Origin: Acanthococcus lagerstroemiae
Taxonomy: Eukaryota > Arthropoda > Insecta > Hemiptera > Eriococcidae
Direction: 5' to 3'
NCBI GenBank assembly: GCA_031841125.1
Contig: CM063107.1
Span: 49,737,497-49,801,496, forward strand
DNA: 64,000 bases
Position 1 is the stretch's first letter. Every line of letters begins with the position of its first letter. The notes under the pieces were generated by a model, which was not told where the DNA came from, searched no databases, and saw nothing but the letters and a program-made list of their open reading frames with translations. Below, piece by piece: positions 1 through 9,396 of the stretch. The position numbers were made by a program, and so were the translations under genes.

Positions 1-76
1 AATAAGTCAATCAAACATTCTTTTGTTTTGCTTGCTTTGACACTTAGGGATTGAGTTGAGAAGTTGGGAAAATCCA

Positions 77-565
77 CCCGATGCGCAAAATCCCTTCAGT
101 TACTCGGGTAACTAAAGGGGAACAAGGGTAATTTGAGAGTAACTGAGGGTAACAAATGCGTAATTTTACCGCCGTGGGTAACTAGAAAGTAACTAATTGC
201 GTAGTATTCGCGTATGGATGCAAAGGAGTCGCTCCTGGTGACTGTTACCGAAAACAACATGTTCACTGATTGGTGGATTAGGACGAAAACATGACATGGG
301 AGGATGATAATAGAAAAATTTGTCCGAAAAATCCAAACTTAGCTCATCTGATAGGAAATGAAAAGGACTATAACTTTTGTTCTTATCATTTTTTCATAAA
401 CATCAATATAAAAGCCGCAAGCAACACTTTTATGAGTACACGTTCTCCTGGTGGAACATCCGTACGCGAGTCGCCTGTTACCCGGGTAACTAAAGGGGAA
501 AAGGGTAATCTGAGGGTAAAAAATGGGTAACTGGGTAGCTAGAGAGTAATTGATTGTGCATCGGG
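77..565. mobile_element. TIR element with GGGTAAC repeats, nested in the MITE
   Basis: Bounded by cccgatgcg at 77 and the inverse gcatcggg ending at 565. The inside is made of variants of gggtaactaaaggggaac, many containing the palindrome gttacccgggtaac. An uninterrupted 273-bp relative lies at 42835-43107 with the same termini. The surrounding family-A motif is split here, so this inserted after the outer MITE. Flanking duplication is at most 2-3 bp, so the superfamily is open. Confidence 0.7.
209..469. mobile_element. third-level nested TIR element
   Basis: Compared with the intact relative at 42835-43107, the outer element is interrupted between gtagtat and cgcctgttaccc. The inserted piece starts near tcgcgtatggatg and ends with the imperfect inverse catccgtacgcga. 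The interior has no repeat motif and no convincing gene; the small open frame at 291-530 crosses the element border and is not credible. Boundaries are good to about 5 bp. Confidence 0.55.
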
Positions 566-1068
566 CAACAAGTCAAAAGTTGTTGTTTTTTTTTGTTTTT
601 TTTTTACTTTATTATTTGGGAATTTTGAGTTGAGTCGGCATTAGTTGGAAAACTCCAGTGAGCTAGTCAAAAGTTTCTTTTTTTTTGCTTGCTTTGACAT
701 TTGAAAATTGATTTGAGAAATTGGGAAAATCCAACAAATCCGAAAGATTTCTTATTGCTTTGATATTTGGGAATTTAGAGTTGAGTTATCAGTTTAAAAA
801 ATCCAGTGAGTCAATCAAAAAATTTTTTTGTTTTTGCTTCGATGCTTTAATACTTGGGAATTTTGAGTTGAGTCAGTTGAGACTTTTACAATTTTTGCCC
901 CCCTCCTCCAGGAAAAACTCGTCGGTACGTCCCTGTTCTGACTTACCTAAGTTAACCAGTAACTAAAGCTTTTGTCCGGAAAAATATTTCTGGAAAGGCC
1001 ACTAGAGAAGAAATTTTTGTCGCAATTTGCTGCTTAATGATATTGCGATCAGAACATGAAGCCTACCA

Positions 1069-1111
1069 ACGTTACCTCTATTCAAACTTAACGTTACCTC
1101 TATTCAAACTT
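1069..1111. repeat. 22-bp tandem duplication at the gene's stop codon
   Basis: The 21-base string acgttacctctattcaaact plus t occurs at 1069-1089 and again at 1091-1111, a period of 22. On the minus strand each copy encodes the end of the reading frame (..KFE then TAG), so the duplication sits exactly on the 3' end of the coding region and copies the stop codon. Confidence 0.85.
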
Positions 1112-2774
1112 TACCTGTGATGCAAACTGCTGGCCGAAAGACTGAGGTACCACTTGGGGCTGCTGTTGTACTGACTGCTGCGAGTAAAACTGCGGCGGTA
1201 GGAATTGCTGCTGAGAGAATAACTGTTGCGGCACAGCCTGTTGACTCACGAGCTGCCCTACTGACTGCTGTTGAGGAACTGATGCTTGTTGAGCTGATGT
1301 ATCTTGAGACAACTGCTGCTGAGATAACAACTGTTGTTGAGGCAACAACTGCGGTTGAGACGATAACTGCTGTTGTGATGGCAGTTGCTGTTGAGACGAC
1401 AGCGGCTGTTGAGGCGAAAATTGCTGTTGCGGCAAGAATTGCTGTTGAGCCAGCAACTGCGGCACGGTGAATTGTTGCGCGTATGGTTGTGGTTGGATTA
1501 AGAAGCTGGAAATAGCTCCTTTGCCGGCGCTGCTCAACTGAGATGGGTCTTTCTCTCCTTGGAACGCGGTAATTTGTCCGCCGTAGAATTGCGGTTGTCC
1601 TAGGATCAAGTACTGAGGTGGCTGTTCGAATGAGGATTTCAGTTCGTTGTCGGATTTCTCCGGAGTGGGCTCACCGGCAACCAATTTCTCTGGTTTGTCT
1701 CTAGTTCCAACTACAACTACCGAATTGCCTGAAAAAGTAAACGTAAAATCATCAAAATTAAAATGCCGATTGATTAGTGACTTGTTGACAACAAAGGCAC
1801 ATCGGTCGCATTCATAACCTACCTTCGGTGTTGGTGGTCGTTCCTGGTCCGCTTTCAGGGCCAACCGCAGCAGGGCCTCCAGGAGCGACTGGAGAGCCTC
1901 CAGGAGCAGCAGGAGTACCGCTACCGAATGGAAAGTTACCTCCGCTCGGGAACTGAGTGGGGAAGCTACCACTTCCGGGGAACTGAGTCGGGAAACTACC
2001 ACTTCCTGGAAACTGGGTCGGGAAATTACCACCTTGTGGCCAATTAACGGGCCAGCTCGGCCATTGTTGCGAGCCCCAGTTCAACCACGAGCCACCACCT
2101 TGTTGCTCGTTTCCATCGGTTGCAGCTGGAAACCGGCTAGGCTGGGGTGGTACATAGATGAAGGACGGCGGGAAGAATTGTTGTTGTTGTTGTTGTGGTG
2201 GGTAAAATTGTCTGTAAATAACCAAAATAATTCAATCATTACGTTGTTTTAGTAGGGCTCTATACGGAGACAGGTAAGGACAGCCGCCATTTTCTTTCCA
2301 GTTTGTTTCGTGAAACGAAAACTGGTCATGCGGTCTTCACCGCTCAGCCGATTTTCTTTTCACGGACTAAACTGAAAAGAAGATGGCGGCTGTTTTTACC
2401 CGTGCGAAGTATATAGAGCCTGCGTTTTAAGAAAACAAAATTATGGAAGTCGCGTGACAGTGTACTCACGGATAGTACGGGATCTGCTGTTGCTTAACGT
2501 TGTATTGGCCCGGAATGGAGTTAAGAGGAGATGAGATGTAGTGCCCCTGAGGCGGAGCTGCCGATTTGTACGGAACTGGCTGAGGAGCAAAAGCGACTTG
2601 AGCTGGTTGATTTGACTGGATCAGTGGATTCGGTTGAGCTTGTGGGCCGAAGTACCGTTCACCTGGTGGTGGAGAGGAACTAGAGTAGACCGCCTGTTTC
2701 TTGACAGGTTCTGGATGGAACGTGTACAAGGCGGAGGAATACGCCACCGCGCAGGTGAGCGTTAAAACTAATGC
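1100..2774 (-). CDS. secreted Pro/Gln-rich protein, exons 2-4
   Basis: Three exons join in one frame on the minus strand: 2470-2774 (305 nt), 1823-2211 (389 nt) and 1100-1728 (629 nt, TAG at 1100-1102), giving 440 codons. Splice borders are good: cattgcag before 2774, gtgagt after 2470, ttatttacag before 2211, gtaggt after 1823, ctttttcag before 1728. Exon 2 opens in phase 0 inside a signal peptide (ALVLTLTCAVAYSSA), so a short exon 1 carrying the ATG lies upstream; I could not identify it. After the signal come a Pro-rich segment, PPQQQQQQFFPP, a Trp-rich patch, three FPTQFPGSG-type repeats (residues ~165-192), a Gly/Pro linker, and from residue ~310 a long SQQQ/PQQQ domain. No catalytic domain is visible. 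The build suggests an extracellular structural protein (cuticle, eggshell, silk or saliva), which is inference. CAG/gtaaag near 1117 could be a further donor giving an alternative end. A MITE sits in the intron between exons 2 and 3. Confidence 0.85.
2254..2421. mobile_element. MULE-like MITE in intron
   Basis: Ends are agggctctata at 2254 and the inverse tatagagcct ending at 2421. The arms remain paired inward, with acagccgccat near 2281 against atggcggctgt near 2384. Size (168 bp) and termini resemble the 164-bp element at 29978-30141, which has a clear 10-bp TSD. Here the flanks match only 6 of 9. It sits in the intron between exons 2 and 3 of the secreted-protein gene. Confidence 0.6.
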
Positions 2775-2844
2775 CTGCAATGAAAAACATCAAAGTAAAT
2801 TACAACATTTAGTGCCGAGCCGTTTTTTTAGTGTAGTGTTCAAA

Positions 2845-3560
2845 ACAGTGACATGTCACCCACCGGTGGGTGACACTGAGAGTTTCGTAGAAGAGCTGTA
2901 GCGGGAGCTGTAGTAAACGGGGATGGTTGAAACTTGGTACGCGATGAGGTTCTGGACGTATGCCCAACCTTTTTTGGTAAGAGATAGGTGACCCGTTCTC
3001 TGAGGCTCCTGGGAGCACGACCGTTTGAAAGTTTTGAAAGAGAAAAGGAAAATGTTGTAGATGGGCTAGAAATGAATGGGAGAAGGTGAAAATGGAAATA
3101 CGAGTTCCCCGAAGGTACCCCGTCAATCTTGAGAATAACAAGAAAATGGGAAGCGACGAGAATTACTCAAAGCGACAAGAATTACGCTTCGTGGAATTTT
3201 CCGCGGAACTACGAGATAAAGTGAAGGATTTTTAAATCAGAGGAAATCTGAGAACAACAAGGGACTAAAAATATTTCCAATGCTCAAACACAGCGAGAAG
3301 TACATTTCAACGACTAAACACCACTTTTTTTTGTTTTATTCAAAAACTGAGGCATTATTTTACGCCAGCGATGAAAAATTTGGCTGTCACTCACTGGTGG
3401 GTGAGGACATTATAATGCCGGAACGCACTCTATCGGTGAAGAAGAACAATCTTATCATGAATTTCTTCGTATCACGTTTTCTTCTCGTGGAAAATGTATC
3501 AGTTTGTGAACTTTTAGTGTCACCCACCCATCGGTGGGTGACATGGCCCTTAACGTGTTA
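2845..3560. mobile_element. TIR element with CACCCACCGGTGGGTG ends
   Basis: A self-complementary motif gtcacccaccggtgggtgac lies at 2855 and its imperfect counterpart near 3521-3541, in opposite orientation and followed by matching sequence (gacactgagagttt against aacttttagtgtc). TTAA occurs twice just outside the right end, as in piggyBac targets, but not at the left. No transposase is visible; the open frames at 2809-3141 and 3280-3561 show no domain. It lies just upstream of exon 2, probably in intron 1 of the host gene. Confidence 0.45.
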
Positions 3561-4153
3561 AACATCAGTAGTGCTGGAGGAACTTATCTAGGTTGAAGGT
3601 CTAGAAAGTCTAAATTGGTTGTCAGTTGGATATCATGGCGAATTTCTAAAGAGAAAATACCGATAAAAATTATGACTTTTATTGTAGAGCTTATTAGTAG
3701 TGGTATCTTGGCAATTTAGTGTGTATGACATTAGATGGGTGGTGTGTGTGGTCTATTAAATAAAGATACTTTCGGTGGGGTTAAAAGTAAAACGGAAATT
3801 AGTTTGAAGAATACGAGGGAATGAAGAGATTATTTCAAAAAATTACGTCAGACCTTACGTCTGGCATATATCACGCTTCCATGGTTAATAATAACAGGTA
3901 ATTATTTGACAATATTCGGTCAGCGCTTCGGTTTACAGTTGTTGTTCTAAGTCATAATTATACTCGGTATCGTAACTTCCCCCGAGTCCTATAGATGTAA
4001 ATCTAAGTTTAGCCTTCGTTAACCATAAAAACTGACGACCCTTCGTATGGTACTCGATATTTTCAATGACATCCTCCTCGGTATACATGATATTTCTTCC
4101 CACCTAGAAACTGAAGAGTCAGAAATGCACCAGGCGCTAATACCGGCACGGGG
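3561..4153. other. no recognised feature
   Basis: AT-rich sequence with no coherent ORF, no TIR pair and no internal repeat that I can support. The missing first exon of the secreted-protein gene could lie here or further upstream, but no ATG-plus-donor candidate stands out. Confidence 0.5.
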
Positions 4154-4324
4154 CAGGCCCGTAGCTAATTGCTTGTGTGTGCCGGGGCATTAGATATTCC
4201 AACCAGGGCATGAAGGTACAACACAACTTTATTATTGTTGCTAAAACCTTTTTTTCTTTTTTTTTCTTTCTTTTATCCTAGCCAGGGCTTTGCCCTGATT
4301 GCCCCGGTGTTAGCTACAGGCCTG
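4154..4324 (+). mobile_element. hAT-like MITE, left flank of composite
   Basis: Ends are caggcccgtagctaa and the inverse ttagctacaggcctg. The interior has an internal hairpin around ccagggctttgccctg. It is the same family and orientation as 9030-9217. The last base is followed directly by the linker of the palindrome array, with no private TSD. Confidence 0.75.
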
Positions 4325-4437
4325 TAACGAAAAGCTCGAAGTGCTCTTGCAAGAGGGAAAATGTTCTCCGTTTAGTTCTATCCCAAATAGTTCTTGAAAA
4401 AAAATGAGCTTGTATTAGTTAGATTTGTAGATTAGTC

Positions 4438-4803
4438 CGAAATGATGTCCCCTCACCGAGATTTCAAACCGTTTTGCTCTTAGCTGTTTCCAACCAAAAT
4501 TAATTCGAGTTTTTCCATTTCCCTCAAGGAAATTTATAAAATGTATATTGGTGTGTTATATTGCATATTCAACGTGTTGAAGGTATTATCACATTGACGT
4601 TTTCATTTTCGTTCACACTCTCGCAAATATTTGAAAATGTGATAACGCCTACAACAAATCGAATATGCAATACAATACACACCAATGTGCACTTCCGAAA
4701 TTTCTCTTTTTCTGGGGGGAACTTGAAAAGTGCGAATAATTTTGGCCTGGAGACAGCTAGAGCAGAATGGTTTGAAATTTTGATGAAAGGAGATCATTTC
4801 TGG
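4438..4803. repeat. palindromic repeat P1
   Basis: First of three ~370-bp units that are nearly complete inverted repeats. The left arm starts gaaatgatgtcccctcacc, the right arm ends ggagatcatttctgg, and the centre is around attgacgttttcattttcg. The paired arms are ~165 bp each. The open frames at 4561-5034 and 4603-4806 are the two strands of this palindrome, not genes. It is preceded at 4330-4437 by a ~100-bp linker also found after P1 and between P2 and P3. Confidence 0.85.
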
Positions 4804-4927
4804 CAAAATGAAGGTAAAAGTTCGAATTTCTTATGCGAGAGGCAAAATTTTCTCCGTTTAGTTCTATCCCAAACAGTTCTTGAAAAAAATGAGCTTGTAT
4901 TCAATCACTATCCTTTATTGGAAACCG

Positions 4928-5197
4928 TTATAACATATGTTTACATGTTATCCATGGTAACAGGACCCATGCCCCTCCCAGCCCATAGAGAGCAAAGGAT
5001 TCCTGTAGGCACTCCCATTCTTGTCTATGGATAGCTATTCTTTGAAAATGCTGACTATCAAGGAATCTATTTATATCATCCGCCCATCTTGTTTTTTGGT
5101 GTCCCCAGTTTCTTTCGTGTTCGAAAGGTTGCCAAAAGGTTGCAGAATATGTCAATTTTTCGTCTTTTAATCTTGAAATGTGCCCTGCCATCCCCAT
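4928..5197 (-). pseudogene. RTE-like ORF, C-terminal domain
   Basis: The 89-residue frame contains MAGHISRLKDEKLTYSATFW and HQKTRWADDINRF. This is the layout of the C-terminal tail of RTE-type endonuclease-reverse transcriptases (W.GH..R..D.RWT, then G.PKTRW.DDI). It belongs to the LINE at 4902-8135. It is separated from the RT segment by further decayed sequence and a MITE. Confidence 0.75.
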
Positions 5198-5439
5198 TCT
5201 AGCCTCCTTATTGTTCTCACTCTATCTTGATTATGTCTCAAGTTCTTTTTGATAAATTCTAGTTTTGTGTGATCCTTGTTGTAATCCCCAAAATTGATCG
5301 TCCCATTGCGTCTTGGGTAGTTTTCATTTTATTCAAAAGTTTTTGATTTAGTGACCATGTTTGACATTCATATATTAGAGTTGGGAGTACAAACACACTG
5401 AAAATTTCACTTTTTACGAGGAGGTGAAGGAGCCTTTAA

Positions 5440-5598
5440 CAGGCCCGTGCGAAGAAATTATACAAGGGGGGGGTTGACCATATATTTCATGTTAGGTTAG
5501 GTTATAAAGGGCTTTTATCGCTATAAATTATTATATTATCTACATATCAACAAAGGTCATGAGGGGTTTGACACCCCCCCCCCTTGCGCACGGGTCTG
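5440..5598. mobile_element. hAT-like MITE with perfect TSD, inside the LINE
   Basis: A 159-bp element with ends caggcccgtgcg and the inverse cgcacgggtctg; both ends run inward into G-rich/C-rich tracts. It is flanked by a perfect 8-bp TSD, gcctttaa, at 5432-5439 and 5599-5606. It interrupts the 3' part of the RTE-like LINE and is therefore younger than it. No coding potential. Confidence 0.9.
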
Positions 5599-5671
5599 GC
5601 CTTTAAAAATACTTTTAAGAGACCAGTACTTTGACCATGCCTGTGTAATTCTTCCGTTTATTTATTTTTCC

Positions 5672-6700
5672 GTGCGATTATCAAAAGATATTGATTGCCC
5701 AAGGTATGCTGCTTCTTTCACCACTTCTATTTTTAGATTGTCTTTTGTTACAATTTGTTTCAAGTCTTCTAAGTTGGTCAAAATTTTCGTTTTTTCTATA
5801 TTCATTTTCAACCATGTTTCATTTTCGAATTATTTTATTTTGTTTATCATTTTAATCAATTTTTCTTTCGTGTTGGCAAAAAGGGCTACATCGTTTGCAA
5901 ATCTCAGGTTTGACATGCATTTCCCATTAATATTCGTCCCATTTCCTTCCCAATTTATTTTCCTGAACATTTCTTCAAGAGCAGTATTGAATAAGATTGG
6001 AGATGAGCCCACGTAGCGACTTGTCAGAATTTCCGCCCTGGGCCGGTTTTTCGGCCAGTCGAAAGGGCGGATTCCAGGACTCGGATGGAGAGCAAATTAG
6101 AAAAAGAATGGGTCCCCTTACTTGACTCCTTTGCGTATATCAAAGTATTTTCCCTCGACGTCTGTTATTATCTTTGCTTTTTAACCCTTTGTACATTTCT
6201 TTTATTAACTGTATGAAATTTTGGGGAATACCTTGGTTTTCCAATGCTGAAAACATGAAATGGTGCTTTAGGGAATCGAAGGCTTTGTTATAATCAATTA
6301 AAGCAATAGTTCAATTTTGTATTCTAAGCTTTTTTCTATAGTTTGATTCATGGCGTGTAAATGGTCAAGTGTTGAGAATAATTTTCTAAATCCTGCTTGA
6401 TTTATAGACTGTTGGTGTGATAAAATTGCTGGGATTCTTGTTTCCAGAAATTTCGAAAAAATTTTTACTATCGTAGGACTTGAAGTTATGGGGCGGTAAT
6501 TTTCGATTTTCTGTCTATCTCCTTTTCTAAATAATGTTATTATATTCGAGTATTTCCAATCTTTGGGTATTTTCCCTTTTCCAAAATTATGTTGAAAAGT
6601 TTCGTGTTTTGGCCATTTTTTCTCCCCCCAATTCTATGTGTTCATTATTTTTCTCATCGTGTCCTTGGCTTTATTATTATTACTTCTTCAGTCAAAAATT
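5672..6700 (-). pseudogene. RTE-like reverse transcriptase fragment
   Basis: On the minus strand, SPILFNTALEEMFRKINWEG is followed by MSNLRFANDVALFANT. This matches the RT palm: the GDPLSP.LFN..LE motif and the catalytic F.DD box, here degenerate (FANDVAL, first Asp replaced by Asn). Upstream, IRKGVK then GDP is cut from LFN by the SINE fragment at 6013-6112. Further upstream to ~6700 only scattered RT-like residues remain among stops. The enzyme cannot be active. Confidence 0.75.
6013..6112 (+). mobile_element. SINE-A tail fragment inserted in RT
   Basis: The piece from ccctgggccggtttttcgg to gagagcaaattagaaaaag matches the 3' portion of the SINEs at 26730-26946 and 41184-41405 (shared aagggcggattccagg and the terminal ttagaaaa tail). 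The tRNA-like head is missing, so it is 5'-truncated. It splits the GDP...LFN motif of the LINE reverse transcriptase. Confidence 0.75.
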
Positions 6701-7410
6701 TGGGTTCCTTCTCCGTATTCTTTGTATCCTCGCTGTTTGTTTTTTCCGCACAATCACTTCTTCTATTTTCTTCGTGTAATTTCTCGTAAAAGTTTGTGAC
6801 TGTCTCGTTAATTCCTCTCCTGTCGTAAATTCTTTCCCCTTCTTGGTTTATGAAGTATGCGGTCCACTGGGTTCGCTGAGCTTCTTTTTCATTTTTTGAT
6901 GTTTTTATTCATAATTTCTTTTCTGTGATTTTGGTCCTAATGGTTTTCGATACTACATTTAACTCAATTTTGTCCTCTTTTTCTTTTCTATTGCTCTTCT
7001 CATTTTTGTAATATTCTTATGTCCTTTTTCAAATCGTTATTTCTTTGGTTTATAAGTCCCTCAATACTTTCTTTCTATTCCTCTTTCGCTTTTCCTCCTG
7101 CTGTTTTAACTGCATTGATAATTTGATTGTATGTCTTGTCAATGTCTCCATTTATGTTGTAATTGTCTTCAATATTATTTCTTTCCGGTTCCTTTAGTAC
7201 TTCATTTGAATTTTTAAGAGGGTTCATGTAACTCGAGGTGTTGAGATATTTTTTGAAAGGTTTGTATTTCTCTTTTAGTCTCATTTTCATCAGTAGTACC
7301 GATGATCAAAATGGAATTTGAAGTTTTCATCGAAATTAAAATCGTAAATCATGTTATTTTCCCTTGGTGTTACAACGTTGAAATTATATTCTTGGAAAAA
7401 TGTTATCATT

Positions 7411-8020
7411 TTACATACACCCATGTTTGTTTCTCTCTCCGTACCCGAAATTGCCCGTTATATTATTTTCCACTTTCTTTTTTTGACCAACTTGACTGTT
7501 CCAATCGCCCATTATTATAAGATTCTTTGCCCTATTTGTGGTTTCATTTTCTCTGATAATTTCCTCCAGGTCTTCGTAGAATTCCGTGACTTCTTCCTTA
7601 ACATCAGTTAGGGTAGGGACAGGGCATGCATTTGAATACATGTTATATGAGTTTGACTTCGATAATAGAGGGGCGTATGGCGATGCACGCATACCAAATT
7701 GGCCCCGGGACACCACACCCCCTATTCCGGATAAGGTTTTGATTTACTTCAATTTTTAATTGGGTGATTCTGTCTGAAACGCCCCTGATTTCTCTAATAT
7801 TATTTCTGTATTTACGGTTAATTAAGAATCCCATCCCTTTTTGGCCGCCTTTCTCTCCTATGCATTGAAATATATTTCCTTTTTGTGTAATTATAATTTT
7901 TTCTCCTTCCCTGCGAACTTCTGATATGCCTAACGCAGCTAATTTGGATTCGACGAACGCATTTTCCAATTCGATAAGATTTTCTTGATATGTTAACGTT
8001 CTCATATTTAAAGTGTCCAT
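7411..8020 (-). pseudogene. RTE-like endonuclease domain, broken
   Basis: The frame opens with ATG at 8020 (MDTLNMRTLTYQENLIELEN) and carries LAALGISEVRREGE, the E-box of APE-type endonucleases. It then shifts frame to EEVTEFYEDLEEIIRENET and NLIIMGDWNSQVG, the conserved GDWN motif. A foreign segment around 7672-7728 lies between the halves. The ATG sits 115 bp downstream of the LINE 5' border, so this is probably the authentic N-terminus. Segment 7075-7290 (minus) continues the element between endonuclease and RT. Confidence 0.8.
7672..7728. repeat. short dispersed repeat shared with 11874-11931
   Basis: The string cgtatggcgatgcacgcat and the following caaa.tggcccc..gacacc occur here and at 11874-11931, with about 80% identity over ~55 bp. 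Here it interrupts the endonuclease frame of the RTE-like LINE. At the second site it lies at the 3' border of another LINE remnant. Its nature is unknown. Confidence 0.6.
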
Positions 8021-8167
8021 TTTGATGTTCAGATTTTTTTTTTCAAGTTTTCCTTTTGTTTTCCCCTTTTTAGGCAGTTTGTGCGCCTACAGGAGTATTG
8101 GTATAATTATCCTCGCCTACCATGCTTTCTGGGTGGAGCTTGTATTAGTTAGACTGATAGATTAGTC

Positions 8168-8539
8168 CGAAATGATGTTCCCTCATCAAGATTTCAAACC
8201 GTTTTGCTCTTAGCTGTCTCCAGTCAAAATTAATTCGCGTTTTTCCTTTTCCACCCCCCCCCCAGGAAATTCAGAAAATGTATATTGGTATTATATTGCA
8301 TATTCAACGTGTTGAAGGCGGTATCACATTGACGTTTTCATTTTCGTCTGCATTCTCGCAAATATTTGAAAAATGTAGTAACGCCTACAACAAGTCGAAT
8401 ATGCAATACAATACACGTCAATGTGCATTTTCGAAATCTCTCTTTTTCTGGGGGAAATGGAAAAATGGGAATAATTTTGGCCTGGAGAAAGCTAGAGCAA
8501 AATGGTTGGAAATTTCGATGAAAGGAGATCATTTCTGAC
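8168..8539. repeat. palindromic repeat P2
   Basis: Second copy of the ~370-bp palindrome (compare 4438-4803), with the same arms and centre and scattered substitutions. Its left edge abuts the right TSD of the LINE and the resumed linker (gagcttgtattagttagac). The open frames at 8278-8538 and 8338-8541 are its two strands. The linker at 8540-8653 leads into P3. Confidence 0.85.
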
Positions 8540-8653
8540 AAAATGAAGGTAAAGTTCGAATTTCTTATGCGAAAGGCAAAATTTTCTTCGTTTAGCTGTA
8601 TCTCAAATAGGTCTTGAGAAAAATGAACTTTTATTAGGTAGCCTGATAGACCA

Positions 8654-9020
8654 GCAGAAATGATGTCCTCTCACCGAAATTTCAAACCGTTTCGCTCTAG
8701 CTATCTCCAGTTCAAATTTATTCGTGTTTTTTCACTTCCCCTCAGGAAATGAATTTCGAAAATGTATATTGGTGTGTGTTGTATTGCATATTCAATGTGT
8801 TAAAGGCGTCATCACATTGACTTTTTTTTTGTCTACACTCTCGCAAGTATTTGAGAAATGTGGTAACGCCTACAAGTTGAGTATGCAATACAGCACAGAC
8901 GAATGTGCATTTTCAAAATTTTTCTTTTCTTGAGGAGAACTGGGAAAATGCGAGGGACTTTGGCCTGAAGACAGGTAGAGCAAAACGGTTTGAATTTTGA
9001 TGAAAGGAGATCATTTCTGA
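8654..9020. repeat. palindromic repeat P3
   Basis: Third copy of the palindrome, with starts and ends as in P1 and P2 (agaaatgatgtcc ... gatcatttctga). It is slightly shortened in the centre. It is followed after nine bases by the right-hand MITE of the composite element. Confidence 0.8.
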
Positions 9021-9029
9021 CAAATGAAA

Positions 9030-9217
9030 CAGGCCCGTAACTAACTGCTTGTATGTTCCTGGGCATTTGATATTTCAACCAAGGCCGGAGGGTAACACAA
9101 CTTCATTATTTTTGCTGAAACTTGTTTTTTTTTGTTGTAGAAGTGCTTGCTAGGGCGGCGTGCTTAGTAGCCAGCCAGGGCTTTGCCCTGACTGCCCTGG
9201 GGTTAACTACAGGCCTG
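9030..9217 (+). mobile_element. hAT-like MITE, right flank of composite
   Basis: Ends are caggcccgtaactaac and the inverse gttaactacaggcctg. It shares with 4154-4324 the strings cagccagggctttgccctga and gggcattxgatattxcaacca (x variable), in the same orientation. A ~40-bp extra segment near 9140-9170 distinguishes it. It has no private TSD. Confidence 0.75.
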
Positions 9218-9222
9218 GCATG

Positions 9223-9388
9223 CAGTGACGTAGCGTTGGGGAGGGCACAGGGGGGCACGTGCCCCCAATATTTTTACATAATCCTCTAATGTCGGCGATT
9301 TTTAAAAAATACCTCAATTTTCGACTTTTTCTCCCTTGCAAATCTTATTTTGCCCCTCCCCCCTGGGAAACTCCTGGCTACGCCACTG
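9223..9388. mobile_element. hAT-like MITE with perfect TSD
   Basis: A 166-bp element with ends cagtgacgtagcg and the inverse tggctacgccactg, and polypurine/polypyrimidine tracts just inside. It is flanked by a perfect 8-bp TSD, ctggcatg, at 9215-9222 and 9389-9396. It inserted across the right border of the composite element, so it is younger. Confidence 0.92.
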
Positions 9389-9396
9389 CTGGCATG

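Larger units (their letters stand above)
1..935 (-). mobile_element. hAT-like MITE (family A), right part, with nested insertions
   Basis: The segment carries the recurring family-A motif gttgggaaaatccaac and ends at 935 in tacgtccctg, the complement of the family terminus cagggacgta. Better copies lie at 37579-37946 and 55605-55892, both with 8-bp TSDs, which is why hAT is the best assignment. The left end is outside the window. The element is interrupted by a second element at 77-565, and the host motif resumes at 566. No coding potential. Confidence 0.7.
4902..8135 (-). mobile_element. near-full-length RTE-like non-LTR retrotransposon
   Basis: The element interrupts a linker of the palindrome array and is flanked by a perfect 11-bp TSD, gagcttgtatt, at 4891-4901 and 8136-8146. 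The unbroken target (gagcttgtattagtt) is present at 4407-4421, which proves the insertion. On the minus strand the order is 5' leader, endonuclease (~7411-8020), reverse transcriptase (~5700-6700) and a C-terminal domain (4928-5197); the 3' end carries aataaag. The 3.2-kb length fits the RTE clade. All frames are broken by stops, frameshifts and three later insertions (5440-5598, 6013-6112, ~7672-7728). Confidence 0.8.
4154..9217. mobile_element. composite hAT-like element: two MITEs flanking a palindrome array
   Basis: The left MITE starts caggcccgtagctaa at 4154 and the right MITE ends with the inverse acaggcctg at 9217. Neither MITE alone has a TSD, but the 8 bp left of 4154 (gcacgggg) match the 8 bp right of 9217 (gcatgggg, once a later insertion at 9223-9388 is removed) at 7 of 8. 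The unit flanked by the duplication is therefore the whole block: MITE, three linker-plus-palindrome repeats, MITE. A 3.2-kb LINE inserted later at 4902-8135. hAT is inferred from CA..TG ends and an 8-bp TSD. Confidence 0.6.

Noticed and set aside
1117..1470. 117-residue Ala/Thr/Val-rich plus-strand protein
   Set aside because: Antisense shadow of the Gln-rich exon of the minus-strand gene.
4561..5034. 157-residue plus-strand protein
   Set aside because: Covers palindrome P1, a linker and the LINE border; no conservation in P2 or P3.
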